64,000 bases of DNA from [Pseudopropionibacterium] massiliense (GCF_900607225.1 NZ_LR027842.1:3405458-3469457), one strand, 5' to 3'. Positions 26,607-35,200 are shown, counted from the stretch's first letter. The notes: generated by a model not told the origin, from the letters alone. A program made the numbers and translations.

Positions 26607-26893
26607 CCCTCTCATTCATGGCCGGTGGCCGTCACACTGCCATTCCACAAACCAAGGGACGTCGATATCGAGGAGTTCTGCGCGAAAGACGACCGTCGTC
26701 GGGTGAATTGCCTACTTTGGTACATCGGCGGAGGATTGATCGCAAGGTGTGCACGACACGATCCCCCCGACCGTCGAGGGCCGAGAGGACCGTGTCATCC
26801 GTCAGTTTGAGGTGTTCGCGTGTGGCGTTGCAGGGAAGGAAGCCGTGTCGATGACGTCACATCATCGCAGTGCAGGCGTTCCGTGACGCTGTT

Positions 26894-27106
26894 TCACGGT
26901 TTGCAGAAGAAGCGTGAAACATACGTGCAGAGCATGTCCTGGATGAAGCTGTACTCGCTCGAGGACCAGCCGCCAAGGTCGATTTCCATTGGCTGGGACT
27001 GGGCGGGCAGGGTTTCCGTGGCCTGCGCGACCGTGGGGGTTCCCACCACCAAGGTGCTGATGGCCAGGGTGGCTCCGATGGCGGCGGCGATCTTGCGCTT
27101 GAGCAT
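26894..27106 (-). CDS. small secreted two-cysteine peptide 1
   Basis: A 70-residue precursor. A Sec-type signal peptide (MLKRKIAAAIGATLAISTLV) ends at about residue 30 with an AQA-type cleavage site. The mature part of about 40 residues ends in a hydrophobic loop closed by two cysteines, MLCTYVSRFFCKP. A paralogue at 27283 has the same signal peptide, ribosome site (AAGGAGAAA) and C-terminal pattern [LF]C[TK]Y...FC[KR]. The cysteines likely form one disulfide ring. Bacteriocin, pheromone or toxin roles are all possible; none is established. It is next to the ABC transporter of the bacteriocin locus. Confidence 0.75.
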   Translation of the reverse strand: MLKRKIAAAIGATLAISTLVVGTPTVAQATETLPAQSQPMEIDLGGWSSSEYSFIQDMLCTYVSRFFCKP

Positions 27107-27282
27107 GTCTTTCTCCTTGGATTTCTCGTTGGTTGAGATGATTTTCATCCCTATGGGATTCGCGTCGACGGGATCGGTGATTGGTGGTTCCGGCGGTACT
27201 GGCCATGACACGTCCCGGTGACGGGTGGACCCGGAGCTTCGCCAAACCTGCGAGGTGCGCGAACGGGTCGTGTGAGAATCAG

Positions 27283-27483
27283 TCACTTACGGCAGAAGAT
27301 TCCCAGGTACTTGCAGAAGTAGAAGGAGAGTCCGCGGAATTCTTCTCCCGTCGAGGTGTGGTTGAGTTTCGGGTCCCAGCCTGGGTCCGCTCCATCATCC
27401 GCGTGTGCAGCTGCCGGGGTTCCGAGCAGGGTTGCCAAGGTCAGGGTGACTCCGGCGATGGCTGCGAGTTTGCGCTTGAGCAT
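27283..27483 (-). CDS. small secreted two-cysteine peptide 2
   Basis: A 66-residue precursor. The signal peptide MLKRKLAAIAGVTLTLATLL is cleaved after an AHA site near residue 28. The mature peptide ends in LSFYFCKYLGIFCRK. It parallels the 70-residue paralogue directly downstream on the same strand, so the pair arose by tandem duplication. The acidic N-terminal half contrasts with the basic hydrophobic ring. The ribosome site AAGGAGAAAA is identical in style. A sigma-70-like promoter (TTGACA-17-TCAAAT) precedes it. Function unknown. Confidence 0.75.
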   Translation of the reverse strand: MLKRKLAAIAGVTLTLATLLGTPAAAHADDGADPGWDPKLNHTSTGEEFRGLSFYFCKYLGIFCRK

Positions 27484-27513
27484 TTTTCTCCTTGGAGTTG
27501 AGTGGTGGAAGGA

Positions 27514-27542
27514 ATTTGATGTCAGATGATCTCTGATGTCAA
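27514..27542 (-). promoter_or_regulatory. promoter of the small secreted peptides
   Basis: On the minus strand, TTGACA (27537-27542) and TCAAAT (27514-27519) are separated by 17 bp, just upstream of the second peptide gene. The segment also contains repeated CTGAYRTC-type motifs (ATCTGACATC and GACATCAGAG), which may be an operator. Confidence 0.45.
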
Positions 27543-27604
27543 ATCCTTTTCTTTTCTTTATTCAGTTTTGTTTCTGATTTCCCGGTGCGGCGCGGGAAGG
27601 ACTG

Positions 27605-28696
27605 TCATTCGGCCTTGCGGAGGTGGGCGACGATGCCGTCGATGTCCTGCTGCAGGCGTTCGAGGCGGACGAAGTGGCCACCTTGTTCCTCGTAGCGTTC
27701 GTACTTGATTCCCGCCGAATCGAGTTTTTCTGCGAACTCGCGCTGGGTGTTGAGAACGGTGTCCTCGTTCAAGACGCTGAAGAGCTCCTGCAGCCCGGAC
27801 ACCTTGGCATGCCCTTCCCACACGGGCTTGAGTCGATCGGTGCCGGCGACGAGGAAGATGCGCTTGTTGCGGTAGCTCTCGAGGTTCTCGATGGGGTTAT
27901 CCGCGGTGATGAGATCTTGACGCCACTTGCTTTCCGGGGCTCCGTAGATGGTACCGCCGAGAAGCTCGAAGGCAGCCGAGGTGAAATTCGCCCAGCGCAC
28001 GATCACGTCGGTGAGTGGTTGACCGCTGAGCCGTATGCCGGTGCTCGTGGTGCGGAGGTTTGCTGGTCCGGAGTGGGCGCTGACGGAGGCGAATTTGTCG
28101 CTGTACTTGGCGGTGTATTTGAGGGCTCCGAAGCCTCCCATGGAGAATCCGGAGACGGCGCGTCCGGCTTGTTCGGGGAAGGTGCGGAAGGTGGCGTCGA
28201 CCCAGGGGATGAGTTCTTCGATGTGGAAGGTTTCCCAGTTGCGTGGGCCCACGTTGGAACTTACGGGGTTGCAGTGCCAGCCGAGTCCGGCGTCGGGCAT
28301 GACGACGATGAGGTCGCGTCCGGCGGTCATTTCTCGGATGTTGTATCCGTCGAATTCGGTGTATTGTCCGCCGCCTCCGTGGAATTGGTACAGCACGGGG
28401 TAGCGTTTGCCGCTGTCGTAGCCGTCGGGGAGCAGAACGTTGACACGCGGGTTCCGCAAGAGGCCCGGATTGAAGTCCTTCGATGTGAACGAGATTATTC
28501 TTCTTCTGATCGATGGAGTCGTGAACTCGTAGGTCTGCATGCGGCCGTCGGTTTCCTGGCTGACGACCTCCAGTCCGGCAGCGTGGGCGGGGGCTGCGGT
28601 ACCCAGTGCCGCTCCGGCGCCGAGAGCGGATGCCGCTGCAATCGCTCCGGTTCCCTTGAAGACGGTGCGGCGGCTGAGTTTGTGGTTCAAGGACAT
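27605..28696 (-). CDS. Tat-secreted esterase paralogue 1
   Basis: A 363-residue exported alpha/beta-hydrolase of the esterase D/antigen 85 family (PF00756 type). The N-terminus has a twin-arginine signal (LSRRTVFKGTG) and an AHA-type cleavage site near 40. The nucleophile lies in GFSMGGFGAL, and a C-terminal GGHFVR supplies the catalytic His. This is the largest paralogue of four here. It has an extra segment after the signal and after the nucleophile (FELLGGTIYGAPESKW). A 382-bp internal tract is identical to paralogue 3. The ATG follows AAGGGAGAGTC. Substrate unknown. Confidence 0.88.
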   Translation of the reverse strand: MSLNHKLSRRTVFKGTGAIAAASALGAGAALGTAAPAHAAGLEVVSQETDGRMQTYEFTTPSIRRRIISFTSKDFNPGLLRNPRVNVLLPDGYDSGKRYPVLYQFHGGGGQYTEFDGYNIREMTAGRDLIVVMPDAGLGWHCNPVSSNVGPRNWETFHIEELIPWVDATFRTFPEQAGRAVSGFSMGGFGALKYTAKYSDKFASVSAHSGPANLRTTSTGIRLSGQPLTDVIVRWANFTSAAFELLGGTIYGAPESKWRQDLITADNPIENLESYRNKRIFLVAGTDRLKPVWEGHAKVSGLQELFSVLNEDTVLNTQREFAEKLDSAGIKYERYEEQGGHFVRLERLQQDIDGIVAHLRKAE

Positions 28697-29036
28697 GACT
28701 CTCCCTTGTGGTTGAATTTCCATGGGGACAGGTGATTCCGATGTGGGTTGTTTCCCTCTGGAATCGATTCAGGAATGGTGTTTGACTTCACAACAGACGT
28801 GGTCAACCCGGCGTCTTGGATGGTCTGTCCAACCTCCGCTCCCGTGGAGTTCGTTCGCGCTCCAGTTGAACGCAATCCTAGCTGGATACAACTGTGTATG
28901 CAACCCTTTCATCATGCGGAATTCTGATTGCTATTTCAAGGATTTTTCTGATTGAACGGCTTCCCCGGGGTCTCCATTCCTGTGGCTCGGGGACCCCGGT
29001 TCCGTTCGTGAAATCCCGTGCCTCCGGGGGTCGCGG
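28697..29036. other. 340-bp upstream region of esterase 1
   Basis: Holds the esterase 1 promoter at 28875-28903, a leader of about 165 nt, and the 3' flank of esterase 2. No small gene is supported. Confidence 0.4.
28875..28903 (-). promoter_or_regulatory. esterase promoter with internal operator, copy 1
   Basis: On the minus strand, TTGCAT and TAGGAT are 17 bp apart. The spacer contains the inverted repeat ATACA-N4-TGTAT (read on either strand). The same arrangement precedes esterases 2 and 3, so the three genes are likely under one repressor. Confidence 0.65.
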
Positions 29037-29987
29037 TCAGCCGGCCTTGCGGAGGTGGGCGATGACGCCGTCGATGTCCTGCTGGAGGCGTTCCCTGCGG
29101 ACGAAGTGGCCGCCCGGCTCCTCGTGGCGTTCGTAACGGATACCCGCTCCGTCCAGCGCGGCGGCGAATTCTCGCTGGGTGGGAAGCACGAAGTGTTCGT
29201 TCGCGTCGAAGTAGTCGGTGCCGGAGACGAGGAAGATGCGCTTGCCGCGGTAGCTCTCGATACGCTCCACGGGGTTGTCGGCGCTGACTCGGGCCTGGTC
29301 CCAGGGGATTCCGTAGACGGTGCCACCGCCCAGGTCGACGGTCGAGCTGGCGTTCGCCCAGTGGACGACCGCGCCGTTGATGCTCCGTATGCTGGCGGGT
29401 CCTGAGTGGCTGCTGACGGATGCGAAGTGGCCGTAGTACTTGGCGGTGTACTTGAGGGCGCCGAAGCCTCCCATGGAGAATCCGGAGACGGCGCGTCCGG
29501 CCTGTTCGGGGAAGGTGCGGAAGGTGGCGTCGACCCAGGGGATGAGTTCCTCGATGTGGAAGGTTTCCCAGTTGCGTGGCCCCAGGTTCGCGGTCACCGG
29601 GTTGCAGTACCACCCCGCGATTCCGCCGTCCGGCATGACCACGATGAGATCGCGTCCGGCGGTGAGCCCCCGGATGTCGTCCTCCCTGTCGAACTTCATG
29701 AAGTTCTGCGCCCCGCCGTGAAGCAGGTAGAGGACCGGGTAACGGCGGCCGCTGGCGTAGCTGTCGGGCAGGAGGACGTTGATTCGCGGATTCCATGCGA
29801 TCGACGGGGTGGAGACCTTGTAGTACTCCATCCGGCCATAGGTCTGGTGCTCGATGACGTTCAAGCCCGCCGCGTGTGCGGGGGTGTTGACCGCCAGGGC
29901 GGTTCCGGCGCCCAGGACGGATGCGGCGGCGAGTCCCCCGGCTCCCCTGAAGACGCTGCGGCGACTGATACTGCGATCCAAAGACAC
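29037..29987 (-). CDS. Tat-secreted esterase paralogue 2
   Basis: A 316-residue exported alpha/beta-hydrolase of the same family as its three neighbours. The Tat signal is ISRRSVFRGAG, with the mature start near residue 40 after AHA. The nucleophile motif is GFSMGGFGAL, and the C-terminal His lies in PGGHFVRRERL. It starts at a GTG, seven residues before the signal arginines, in the same position as the paralogues, after AGGAAGC. Its GC-rich codon use contrasts with the more AT-tolerant copies 1 and 3, so it is an older or less recombined copy. Confidence 0.88.
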   Translation of the reverse strand: MSLDRSISRRSVFRGAGGLAAASVLGAGTALAVNTPAHAAGLNVIEHQTYGRMEYYKVSTPSIAWNPRINVLLPDSYASGRRYPVLYLLHGGAQNFMKFDREDDIRGLTAGRDLIVVMPDGGIAGWYCNPVTANLGPRNWETFHIEELIPWVDATFRTFPEQAGRAVSGFSMGGFGALKYTAKYYGHFASVSSHSGPASIRSINGAVVHWANASSTVDLGGGTVYGIPWDQARVSADNPVERIESYRGKRIFLVSGTDYFDANEHFVLPTQREFAAALDGAGIRYERHEEPGGHFVRRERLQQDIDGVIAHLRKAG

Positions 29988-30125
29988 GATGCTTCCTATT
30001 GATTGAAATTTCATCACGATATGGGGCACGAGACGACCACTGCCGATTCGTGCGAGTTCGGAATTGATGCCGGAGTGTTCTCCCGCTGGCCTTTCGGGAA
30101 TCCGACTCGGTGAAGCCTCCCTCGA

Positions 30126-30154
30126 ACCCTAACTGGATACAGGTTCGTATGCAA
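30126..30154 (-). promoter_or_regulatory. esterase promoter with internal operator, copy 2
   Basis: Minus-strand TTGCAT-17-TAGGGT with the same spacer palindrome (ATACG...TGTAT, one mismatch). It lies about 140 bp before the GTG of esterase 2. Confidence 0.62.
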
Positions 30155-30257
30155 CTCCTTGTGGGGAGGATTTTGCCGCTCACCTGGAGGTGATGTCGCG
30201 GCTCGGGGTGCGGCGCGGCCTCGACCACGAGAAATAGTCAAAGAATCAAGAAATACG

Positions 30258-30352
30258 AGAGCTTCTGCTCGGCCTTGTGGAAATGGGCAATGACGCCGTT
30301 GATGCCCTGCTGGAAGCGTTCCATACGGGCCGCGTGGTCGCCCTCCGGGTTC
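30258..30352 (-). pseudogene. esterase C-terminal remnant
   Basis: The minus strand reads RMERFQQGINGVIAHFHKAE, matching the last 20 or so residues of esterase 1 (RLERLQQDIDGIVAHLRKAE). The preceding TNPEGDHAA corresponds to the GGHFVR catalytic-His region. No upstream part of the gene remains; the YdcF gene now lies there. It is the tail of a fifth paralogue deleted or replaced during rearrangement. Confidence 0.7.
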
Positions 30353-30408
30353 GTCGGCATCCGTCCCCTCGACGCCGCCGCGGCGCGCAGGGGGTGAGGC
30401 GGTTCGCC

Positions 30409-31443
30409 TCAGGACAGCCAGGCGGCCAGTGACACCAGCAACGTCAATGGCACCGTCACCAGGGCCAGGCCCAGCCCGTAGGCCCTGGGTGACCTCCGCA
30501 CCACCGCCACGAACTCCCGCAACATCGCACTGGGCCAGTAATACCACGCGGTACGCGCCCCCAACACCTGAATACCCGTACCCAGGTCACGAGCCAACAA
30601 CGCAGCACGCATCGCATGATAGTTACTGGTGACCGCGATCCCCACAGCCCGCGGCCCCAGCCGCGGCTCGGCCAGGACCAGGTCCGTCGACATCCGAAAA
30701 TTCTCCCGGGTGGTCGTGGAACGGTCCTCCAACACCACAGCCGCTTCCGGAACACCCCGCCCCAACGCGTAGTCAGCCATCGCCCGGGCCTCACTGACGG
30801 GTTCATCAGGACCCTGCCCACCACTCATCACCAACAGTGGACGCCGCCCAGCATCGACCTCACCCCGCCACACCCCCAGCGCCCGGTCGATACGCCCGGC
30901 CAGCAGCGGGGTGACCCTCCCGGAAGGAACCCCGGCACCCAGCACCATGATGAAATCCGGATGAACCCTCCGAACGACACGCTGGTAGAACCAGGAATAC
31001 CCGACGAAACAGAAGAACATCAACGCCACCCAACCGGTGGTGATCATGATGAACGTCGGGACGGGAAAGGCCCGTCGTTCCCCGGTAAGAACCACAAAGA
31101 CACAAACAACCATTGCCGCAACCAGCCCGATACCGGCGAGCAGGGACAACGAGTGGGCCAGGGAGAAACGTTCCCTACACAGCATGACCACACCGTTGAG
31201 GACGAGGAAACCCGCCAAACCAATGGCCAACAGCGGCGACATGAGCACCAGGAAACCCAACCCCATCAATGGGGCCGAGAAACCGAGGACCGCCAACACC
31301 TGGATACCGAGCAGCAAGGTGACGGCGATCCACCCGGCATTGGCCAGGCGCCGCGGTTCCTGACGGATACGCCGCCACGTCACCCACCCCACAAACACCA
31401 AGACCACCAGCAGTATCAAACCGATCAGGACATTCGAATCCAC
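30409..31443 (-). CDS. YdcF/DUF218-family membrane protein
   Basis: A 344-residue protein with five or so N-terminal helices (1-165) followed by a DUF218 domain (about 170-320). That domain contains IMVLGAGVPSGRVTPLLAGR, LVMSGGQGPDE, AVVLEDRSTTTREN and VTSNYHAMRA, the standard motif series of YdcF/ElyC/SanA proteins. These are linked to cell-envelope polymer or lipid-carrier metabolism, but their exact reaction is not settled. The GTG start is at 31443. It interrupts the esterase array between the remnant and the alpha/beta-hydrolase. Confidence 0.85.
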   Translation of the reverse strand: MDSNVLIGLILLVVLVFVGWVTWRRIRQEPRRLANAGWIAVTLLLGIQVLAVLGFSAPLMGLGFLVLMSPLLAIGLAGFLVLNGVVMLCRERFSLAHSLSLLAGIGLVAAMVVCVFVVLTGERRAFPVPTFIMITTGWVALMFFCFVGYSWFYQRVVRRVHPDFIMVLGAGVPSGRVTPLLAGRIDRALGVWRGEVDAGRRPLLVMSGGQGPDEPVSEARAMADYALGRGVPEAAVVLEDRSTTTRENFRMSTDLVLAEPRLGPRAVGIAVTSNYHAMRAALLARDLGTGIQVLGARTAWYYWPSAMLREFVAVVRRSPRAYGLGLALVTVPLTLLVSLAAWLS

Positions 31444-31510
31444 ACCGGAACGATAACCCCGCCACCGGCATGAACATGTCGCTGTTCACCGACATCCCGA
31501 AGGGTGCGAG

Positions 31511-32287
31511 TCACCGGCTGGTGCTGTCGAAGGCCTCCTCGATGAAGGGATCGACCAGCCCGTGGTAGGTCTCCGGGGCGTCCCGCCGCACGCAGTGGCC
31601 GACGCCGTCGACCAGCACCAGGCGCACGAGCGGGTTGGTCACATCGGAGGGGTCAGGGGCCATGTCGCCGTGGCGGGGTGCGAGGTACAGCGTCGGTATC
31701 GTCAGCTGGTTGACCGCGCTGACGAGATCGGCCTCGCCGAGATAGGTGCCCTCGCGTATGAAGCGGCGGTCGACCTGCTCCTTGCACCGGGCCCACTCCT
31801 CGATCTCGGCATCACTCCATGAGGTCTCGCGCCGCATCCGCTCCCGCTCGGCCGCGCCACCATCGGCGACGAACGCATCCAGGAACCGCTCCTGGTGTTC
31901 CACGAACCAAGAGGCCGGGCCCCAGTGTCCGGTGGGACGCGCGACGTCCTCCAGGACCAGTGCCCGCACCTGGTCGGGCCGGGCCACGCCCACTCGCAGC
32001 GACATGAGCCCTCCCAGGCTGTGCGCCACGACGACCGGGGGCTCCGGGAGTGAGGAGAGCACCCGCTCGAGGTCTTCCTGCATGGTCTGCGGTGCCCGGT
32101 TCAGGGCTTCGTCGTCCCACCGTGGGGACATCCCGTGCCCCCGCAGGTCCACCGCGAGAACGTGATACTGGGAGGACCAGCCAGCCACGGCGTCGGGCCA
32201 GGCGGCAGCCGATTCCGTCAGGCCGTGTACCAGAAGCAGGGCCGGAGCCGCGGGATTCCCCCACTCGTGCAGTGCAAGCGTCGTCAC
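31511..32287 (-). CDS. alpha/beta hydrolase
   Basis: A 258-residue cytosolic hydrolase. The oxyanion HG motif is in LLVHGLTESAAAW, the nucleophile is Ser in VVAHSLGGL, Asp lies in the region after the cap, and the catalytic His is in VDGVGHCVRRDAP. It has no signal peptide and is unrelated to the esterase paralogues around it beyond the fold. The GTG start at 32287 is chosen where coding-like codons begin; no strong ribosome site is seen, so a nearby start is possible. Substrate unknown. Confidence 0.8.
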   Translation of the reverse strand: MTTLALHEWGNPAAPALLLVHGLTESAAAWPDAVAGWSSQYHVLAVDLRGHGMSPRWDDEALNRAPQTMQEDLERVLSSLPEPPVVVAHSLGGLMSLRVGVARPDQVRALVLEDVARPTGHWGPASWFVEHQERFLDAFVADGGAAERERMRRETSWSDAEIEEWARCKEQVDRRFIREGTYLGEADLVSAVNQLTIPTLYLAPRHGDMAPDPSDVTNPLVRLVLVDGVGHCVRRDAPETYHGLVDPFIEEAFDSTSR

Positions 32288-32496
32288 CTCGGTGACTGTA
32301 GTACTGGGGGTGTTCAAAGTCGCGGCAAGGTGCTGTGGTCCGGTTCCACCAGCTGCCCCGTCGTGCCGCTGGTCAGCGTCGCGCGACGGATCGACGCCGT
32401 CAAGCCGCCGGGGGGTCGGGTGAGAGCGGATGCGTCCGGACCCCCTCGGCCACGAGGAAGTCGAGGGGGTCCGGAGCCGTCTGGGTCGTGGGGCTC

Positions 32497-33537
32497 CTAC
32501 TCGGCCTTGCGGAGGTGGGCGACGATGCCGTCGATGTCCTGTTGGAGGCGTTCCCTGCGGACGAAGTGGCCGCCCTGTTCCTCGTAGCGCTCGTACTTGA
32601 TTCCGGCCGAGTCGAGTGCGGCCGTGAACTCGCGTTGGGTTTCGCGAACGACATGTTCGTTCGCAGCACTGAAGAGTCCCATGATCTGGAAATTGATGAC
32701 GTCCTTGTTGTTTCCGGAAACCAGGAAGATGCGCTTGCCGCGGTAGCTCTCGATGTTTTCTATGGGGTTGTCGGCGCTGATGAGGTCTTGGCGCCAAAGA
32801 ATTCTGGGTGCACCGTAGATGGTGCCGCCATTGAGCTCAGCCCCGGCTGCGGTAATATTCGCCCAGCGGATGACGGCGCTGAGTTGGCTGCGGAGGTTTG
32901 CTGGTCCGGAGTGGGCGCTGACGGAGGCGAATTTGTCGCTGTACTTGGCGGTGTATTTGAGGGCTCCGAAGCCTCCCATGGAGAATCCGGAGACGGCGCG
33001 TCCGGCTTGTTCGGGGAAGGTGCGGAAGGTGGCGTCGACCCAGGGGATGAGTTCTTCGATGTGGAAGGTTTCCCAGTTGCGTGGGCCCACGTTGGAACTT
33101 ACGGGGTTGCAGTGCCAGCCGAGTCCGGCGTCGGGCATGACGACGATGAGGTCGCGTCCGGCGGTCATTTCTCGGATGTTGTATCCGTCGAATTCGGTGT
33201 ATTGTCCGCCGCCTCCGTGGAATTGGTACAGCACGGGGTAGCGTTTGCCGCTGTCGTAGCCGTCGGGGAGTAGAACGTTGACGCGCGGGTTTCTCTTCGC
33301 GGTGGGATTGTACTTCCTGGCCAAGTATGAGGGGTTCTCGGGTTTTTTGACCGAGGGAGTGATAAATTCGTAGGTCTGCATGCGGCCGTCGGTTTCGTGG
33401 CTGACGATTTCGAGGCCTTCTGCGTGGGCGGGGGTGGTGCTGTTCCATGCAGCTCCGGCGCCGATGATGGAAGCCGCGGCGAGGCCTCCGGCTCCCTTGA
33501 AGACGGTGCGACGGCTGAGTTTGTGATCCAGGGACAT
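32497..33537 (-). CDS. Tat-secreted esterase paralogue 3
   Basis: A 346-residue exported alpha/beta-hydrolase. The Tat signal is LSRRTVFKGAG, with AHA cleavage near 40. The nucleophile motif is GFSMGGFGAL and the His is in QGGHFVRRERL. The middle of the gene (32889-33270) is identical to 28051-28432 of paralogue 1 over 382 bp, while both flanks differ, a gene-conversion pattern. The ATG follows AGGAAACATC, and its promoter matches those of copies 1 and 2. Confidence 0.88.
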   Translation of the reverse strand: MSLDHKLSRRTVFKGAGGLAAASIIGAGAAWNSTTPAHAEGLEIVSHETDGRMQTYEFITPSVKKPENPSYLARKYNPTAKRNPRVNVLLPDGYDSGKRYPVLYQFHGGGGQYTEFDGYNIREMTAGRDLIVVMPDAGLGWHCNPVSSNVGPRNWETFHIEELIPWVDATFRTFPEQAGRAVSGFSMGGFGALKYTAKYSDKFASVSAHSGPANLRSQLSAVIRWANITAAGAELNGGTIYGAPRILWRQDLISADNPIENIESYRGKRIFLVSGNNKDVINFQIMGLFSAANEHVVRETQREFTAALDSAGIKYERYEEQGGHFVRRERLQQDIDGIVAHLRKAE

Positions 33538-33699
33538 GATGTTTCCTAGTGATTGAGTTTTCACCCTGATGTGTGAGCGCGTTGTGGCGGAAATGCCGGG
33601 GCGCGGATCGGTGCTGGCGCGATCACCCTGACCTGGTGATCATCGCCGTCCCCGGTGGCCTTTCCGGGGATTCCTGGTCCTGGTTGAAGTTTCCCCCAA

Positions 33700-33728
33700 A
33701 CTCTAACTGGATGCAACTCTGTATGCAA
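33700..33728 (-). promoter_or_regulatory. esterase promoter with internal operator, copy 3
   Basis: Minus-strand TTGCAT-17-TAGAGT. The spacer carries GCATACAGAGTTGCATCC, the same half-sites as copies 1 and 2 with one change. It lies about 165 bp before the esterase 3 ATG, the same distance as in copy 1. Confidence 0.65.
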
Positions 33729-33847
33729 CCCTCTGGTGGCAATTTCCTTGTTGCGTCGTCACCCGAGGACGCCGGCGGGCGGGCACGACCCGACTCCTCG
33801 ACCGCTGCGGGTCGAGGAGCCGGGCCTGTTTCAGGATCTGGTGCCGA

Positions 33848-34801
33848 TCAGCAGGGGCGCCAGAGGTGCCCGACGATTCCGTCGAGATCCTGCTTCAGGC
33901 GGTCCTTGCGGATGTACTGGCCGCCGGAGTCCTCGCAGTGCTCGTGCTTGATGCCGTGCTTGTGCAGGGTCTCCCTGAACTCCCGGTGGGTGTGCACCAC
34001 GCAGCGTTCGCGCGAGTTCTTGGAGTCGGTTCCGGAGACGAGGAAGATCCTCTTGCCCTTGTACTTCTCGACGCAGTCGACGGGGTTGTCGGCCTTGATC
34101 CGGTTCTCGTCGGAACCGTAGACGTAACCGCCCGCGAGGTCCACCGAGGAGGAGGAGTTGACCCACTGGACCACGGTCCTGCCGTAGTAGCCGCGCAGGT
34201 TGGCCGGACCCGAGTGGCAGCTGACGGAGGCGAAGTAGTTGCTGTACTTGGCGGTGTACTTGAGCGCCCCGAAGCCTCCCATGGAGAATCCGGAGATGGC
34301 ACGTCCCTCGCACTGGGCGATGGTGCGGAAGTTCGCGTCCACCCAGGGAATGAGCTGCTCGATGTGGAAGGTCTCCCACTTTTGGGGGCCGGCGTTCGAC
34401 GTGACGGGGTTGCAGTACCACCCGGCGGAACCCCCGTCGGGCATGACGATGATGAGGTCGTGTGAGGCCGCCAGGTTGCGGATGTCGACCTCCTTGTCGA
34501 ACTTCGTGAAGTTCTCCGAGGAACCGTGGAGCAGGTAGAGCACCGGGAAGCGGCAACCGTTGCCATAGTTCTTGGGCAGGAGGATGTTGACGCGGGGGGT
34601 CCAGCTGATGCACGAGGTGGAGAACCTGTAGTACTCCATCCGATCGATGGTCTGGTGCGCGACAACTTTCAGGTCCGAGGCGGCGTGCGCGGGGCTGGCG
34701 GAGCCGCCCAGGACGGCACCGGCGCCGAGGAAGGAGGCCGCGGCGATCCCGCCCGCTCCTTTGAAAATGCTGCGACGAGTGATTGAATGATTGAGAGACA
34801 T
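33848..34801 (-). CDS. Tat-secreted esterase paralogue 4, Cys-rich and lacking the catalytic His
   Basis: A 317-residue exported member of the same family. The Tat signal is ITRRSIFKGAG, and the nucleophile motif GFSMGGFGAL is intact. The C-terminal GGHFVR of the other copies reads SGGQYIR (CAG codon), so the catalytic His is replaced by Gln. It also has about eight extra cysteines (for example SCISW, NGCRF, AQCEG, VSCHSG, VDCVEK, ERCVV, EHCED, final C) where the paralogues have one. It is GC-rich and lacks the shared promoter. It may be a disulfide-stabilised non-catalytic binding or inhibitor variant. Confidence 0.88.
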   Translation of the reverse strand: MSLNHSITRRSIFKGAGGIAAASFLGAGAVLGGSASPAHAASDLKVVAHQTIDRMEYYRFSTSCISWTPRVNILLPKNYGNGCRFPVLYLLHGSSENFTKFDKEVDIRNLAASHDLIIVMPDGGSAGWYCNPVTSNAGPQKWETFHIEQLIPWVDANFRTIAQCEGRAISGFSMGGFGALKYTAKYSNYFASVSCHSGPANLRGYYGRTVVQWVNSSSSVDLAGGYVYGSDENRIKADNPVDCVEKYKGKRIFLVSGTDSKNSRERCVVHTHREFRETLHKHGIKHEHCEDSGGQYIRKDRLKQDLDGIVGHLWRPC

Positions 34802-35200
34802 CAAAGCTCCTACTTGGTTTTTGCGTCCCTGCAGGTATGGTGGGGGTGTTGTTTTTGAAAATTGTTGTTTTGATGTTGAGCGCTCGATCGGGTGCGTGGC
34901 GGGTCCACGCTGCGCACCCGGTTGATTGCGGTCAGCCATCCCCCAGCTGGTTTGTACGGGGAGGCTGGACCTTTGACGAAGCTTCAGGAGCACCCTAACT
35001 TCGCTCCACGGGCCGCCGCACGAGACACGCAGAAATGTGTAACTTTCGGGTGGCAACTATGGCCGTTGGTGAACGTTTCGACGGCGGTCCTGGATGTGCG
35101 GCGGGGCCCAGGTCCGGTGCGCAGGGGCGTTGTGCCTAGTCAGGCTGGCCTTCCTAACGTTCGGATGGTTTTTCTCGGAGACGGGCGTAATGTTGAAACC
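34802..35200. other. 399-bp gap between esterase 4 and dps
   Basis: Holds the divergent promoters of esterase 4 and dps. A DtxR-like half-palindrome, TCAGG-N8-CCTAA, occurs near 35139-35156 but is one base shorter than the consensus spacing. No gene is supported. Confidence 0.4.
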
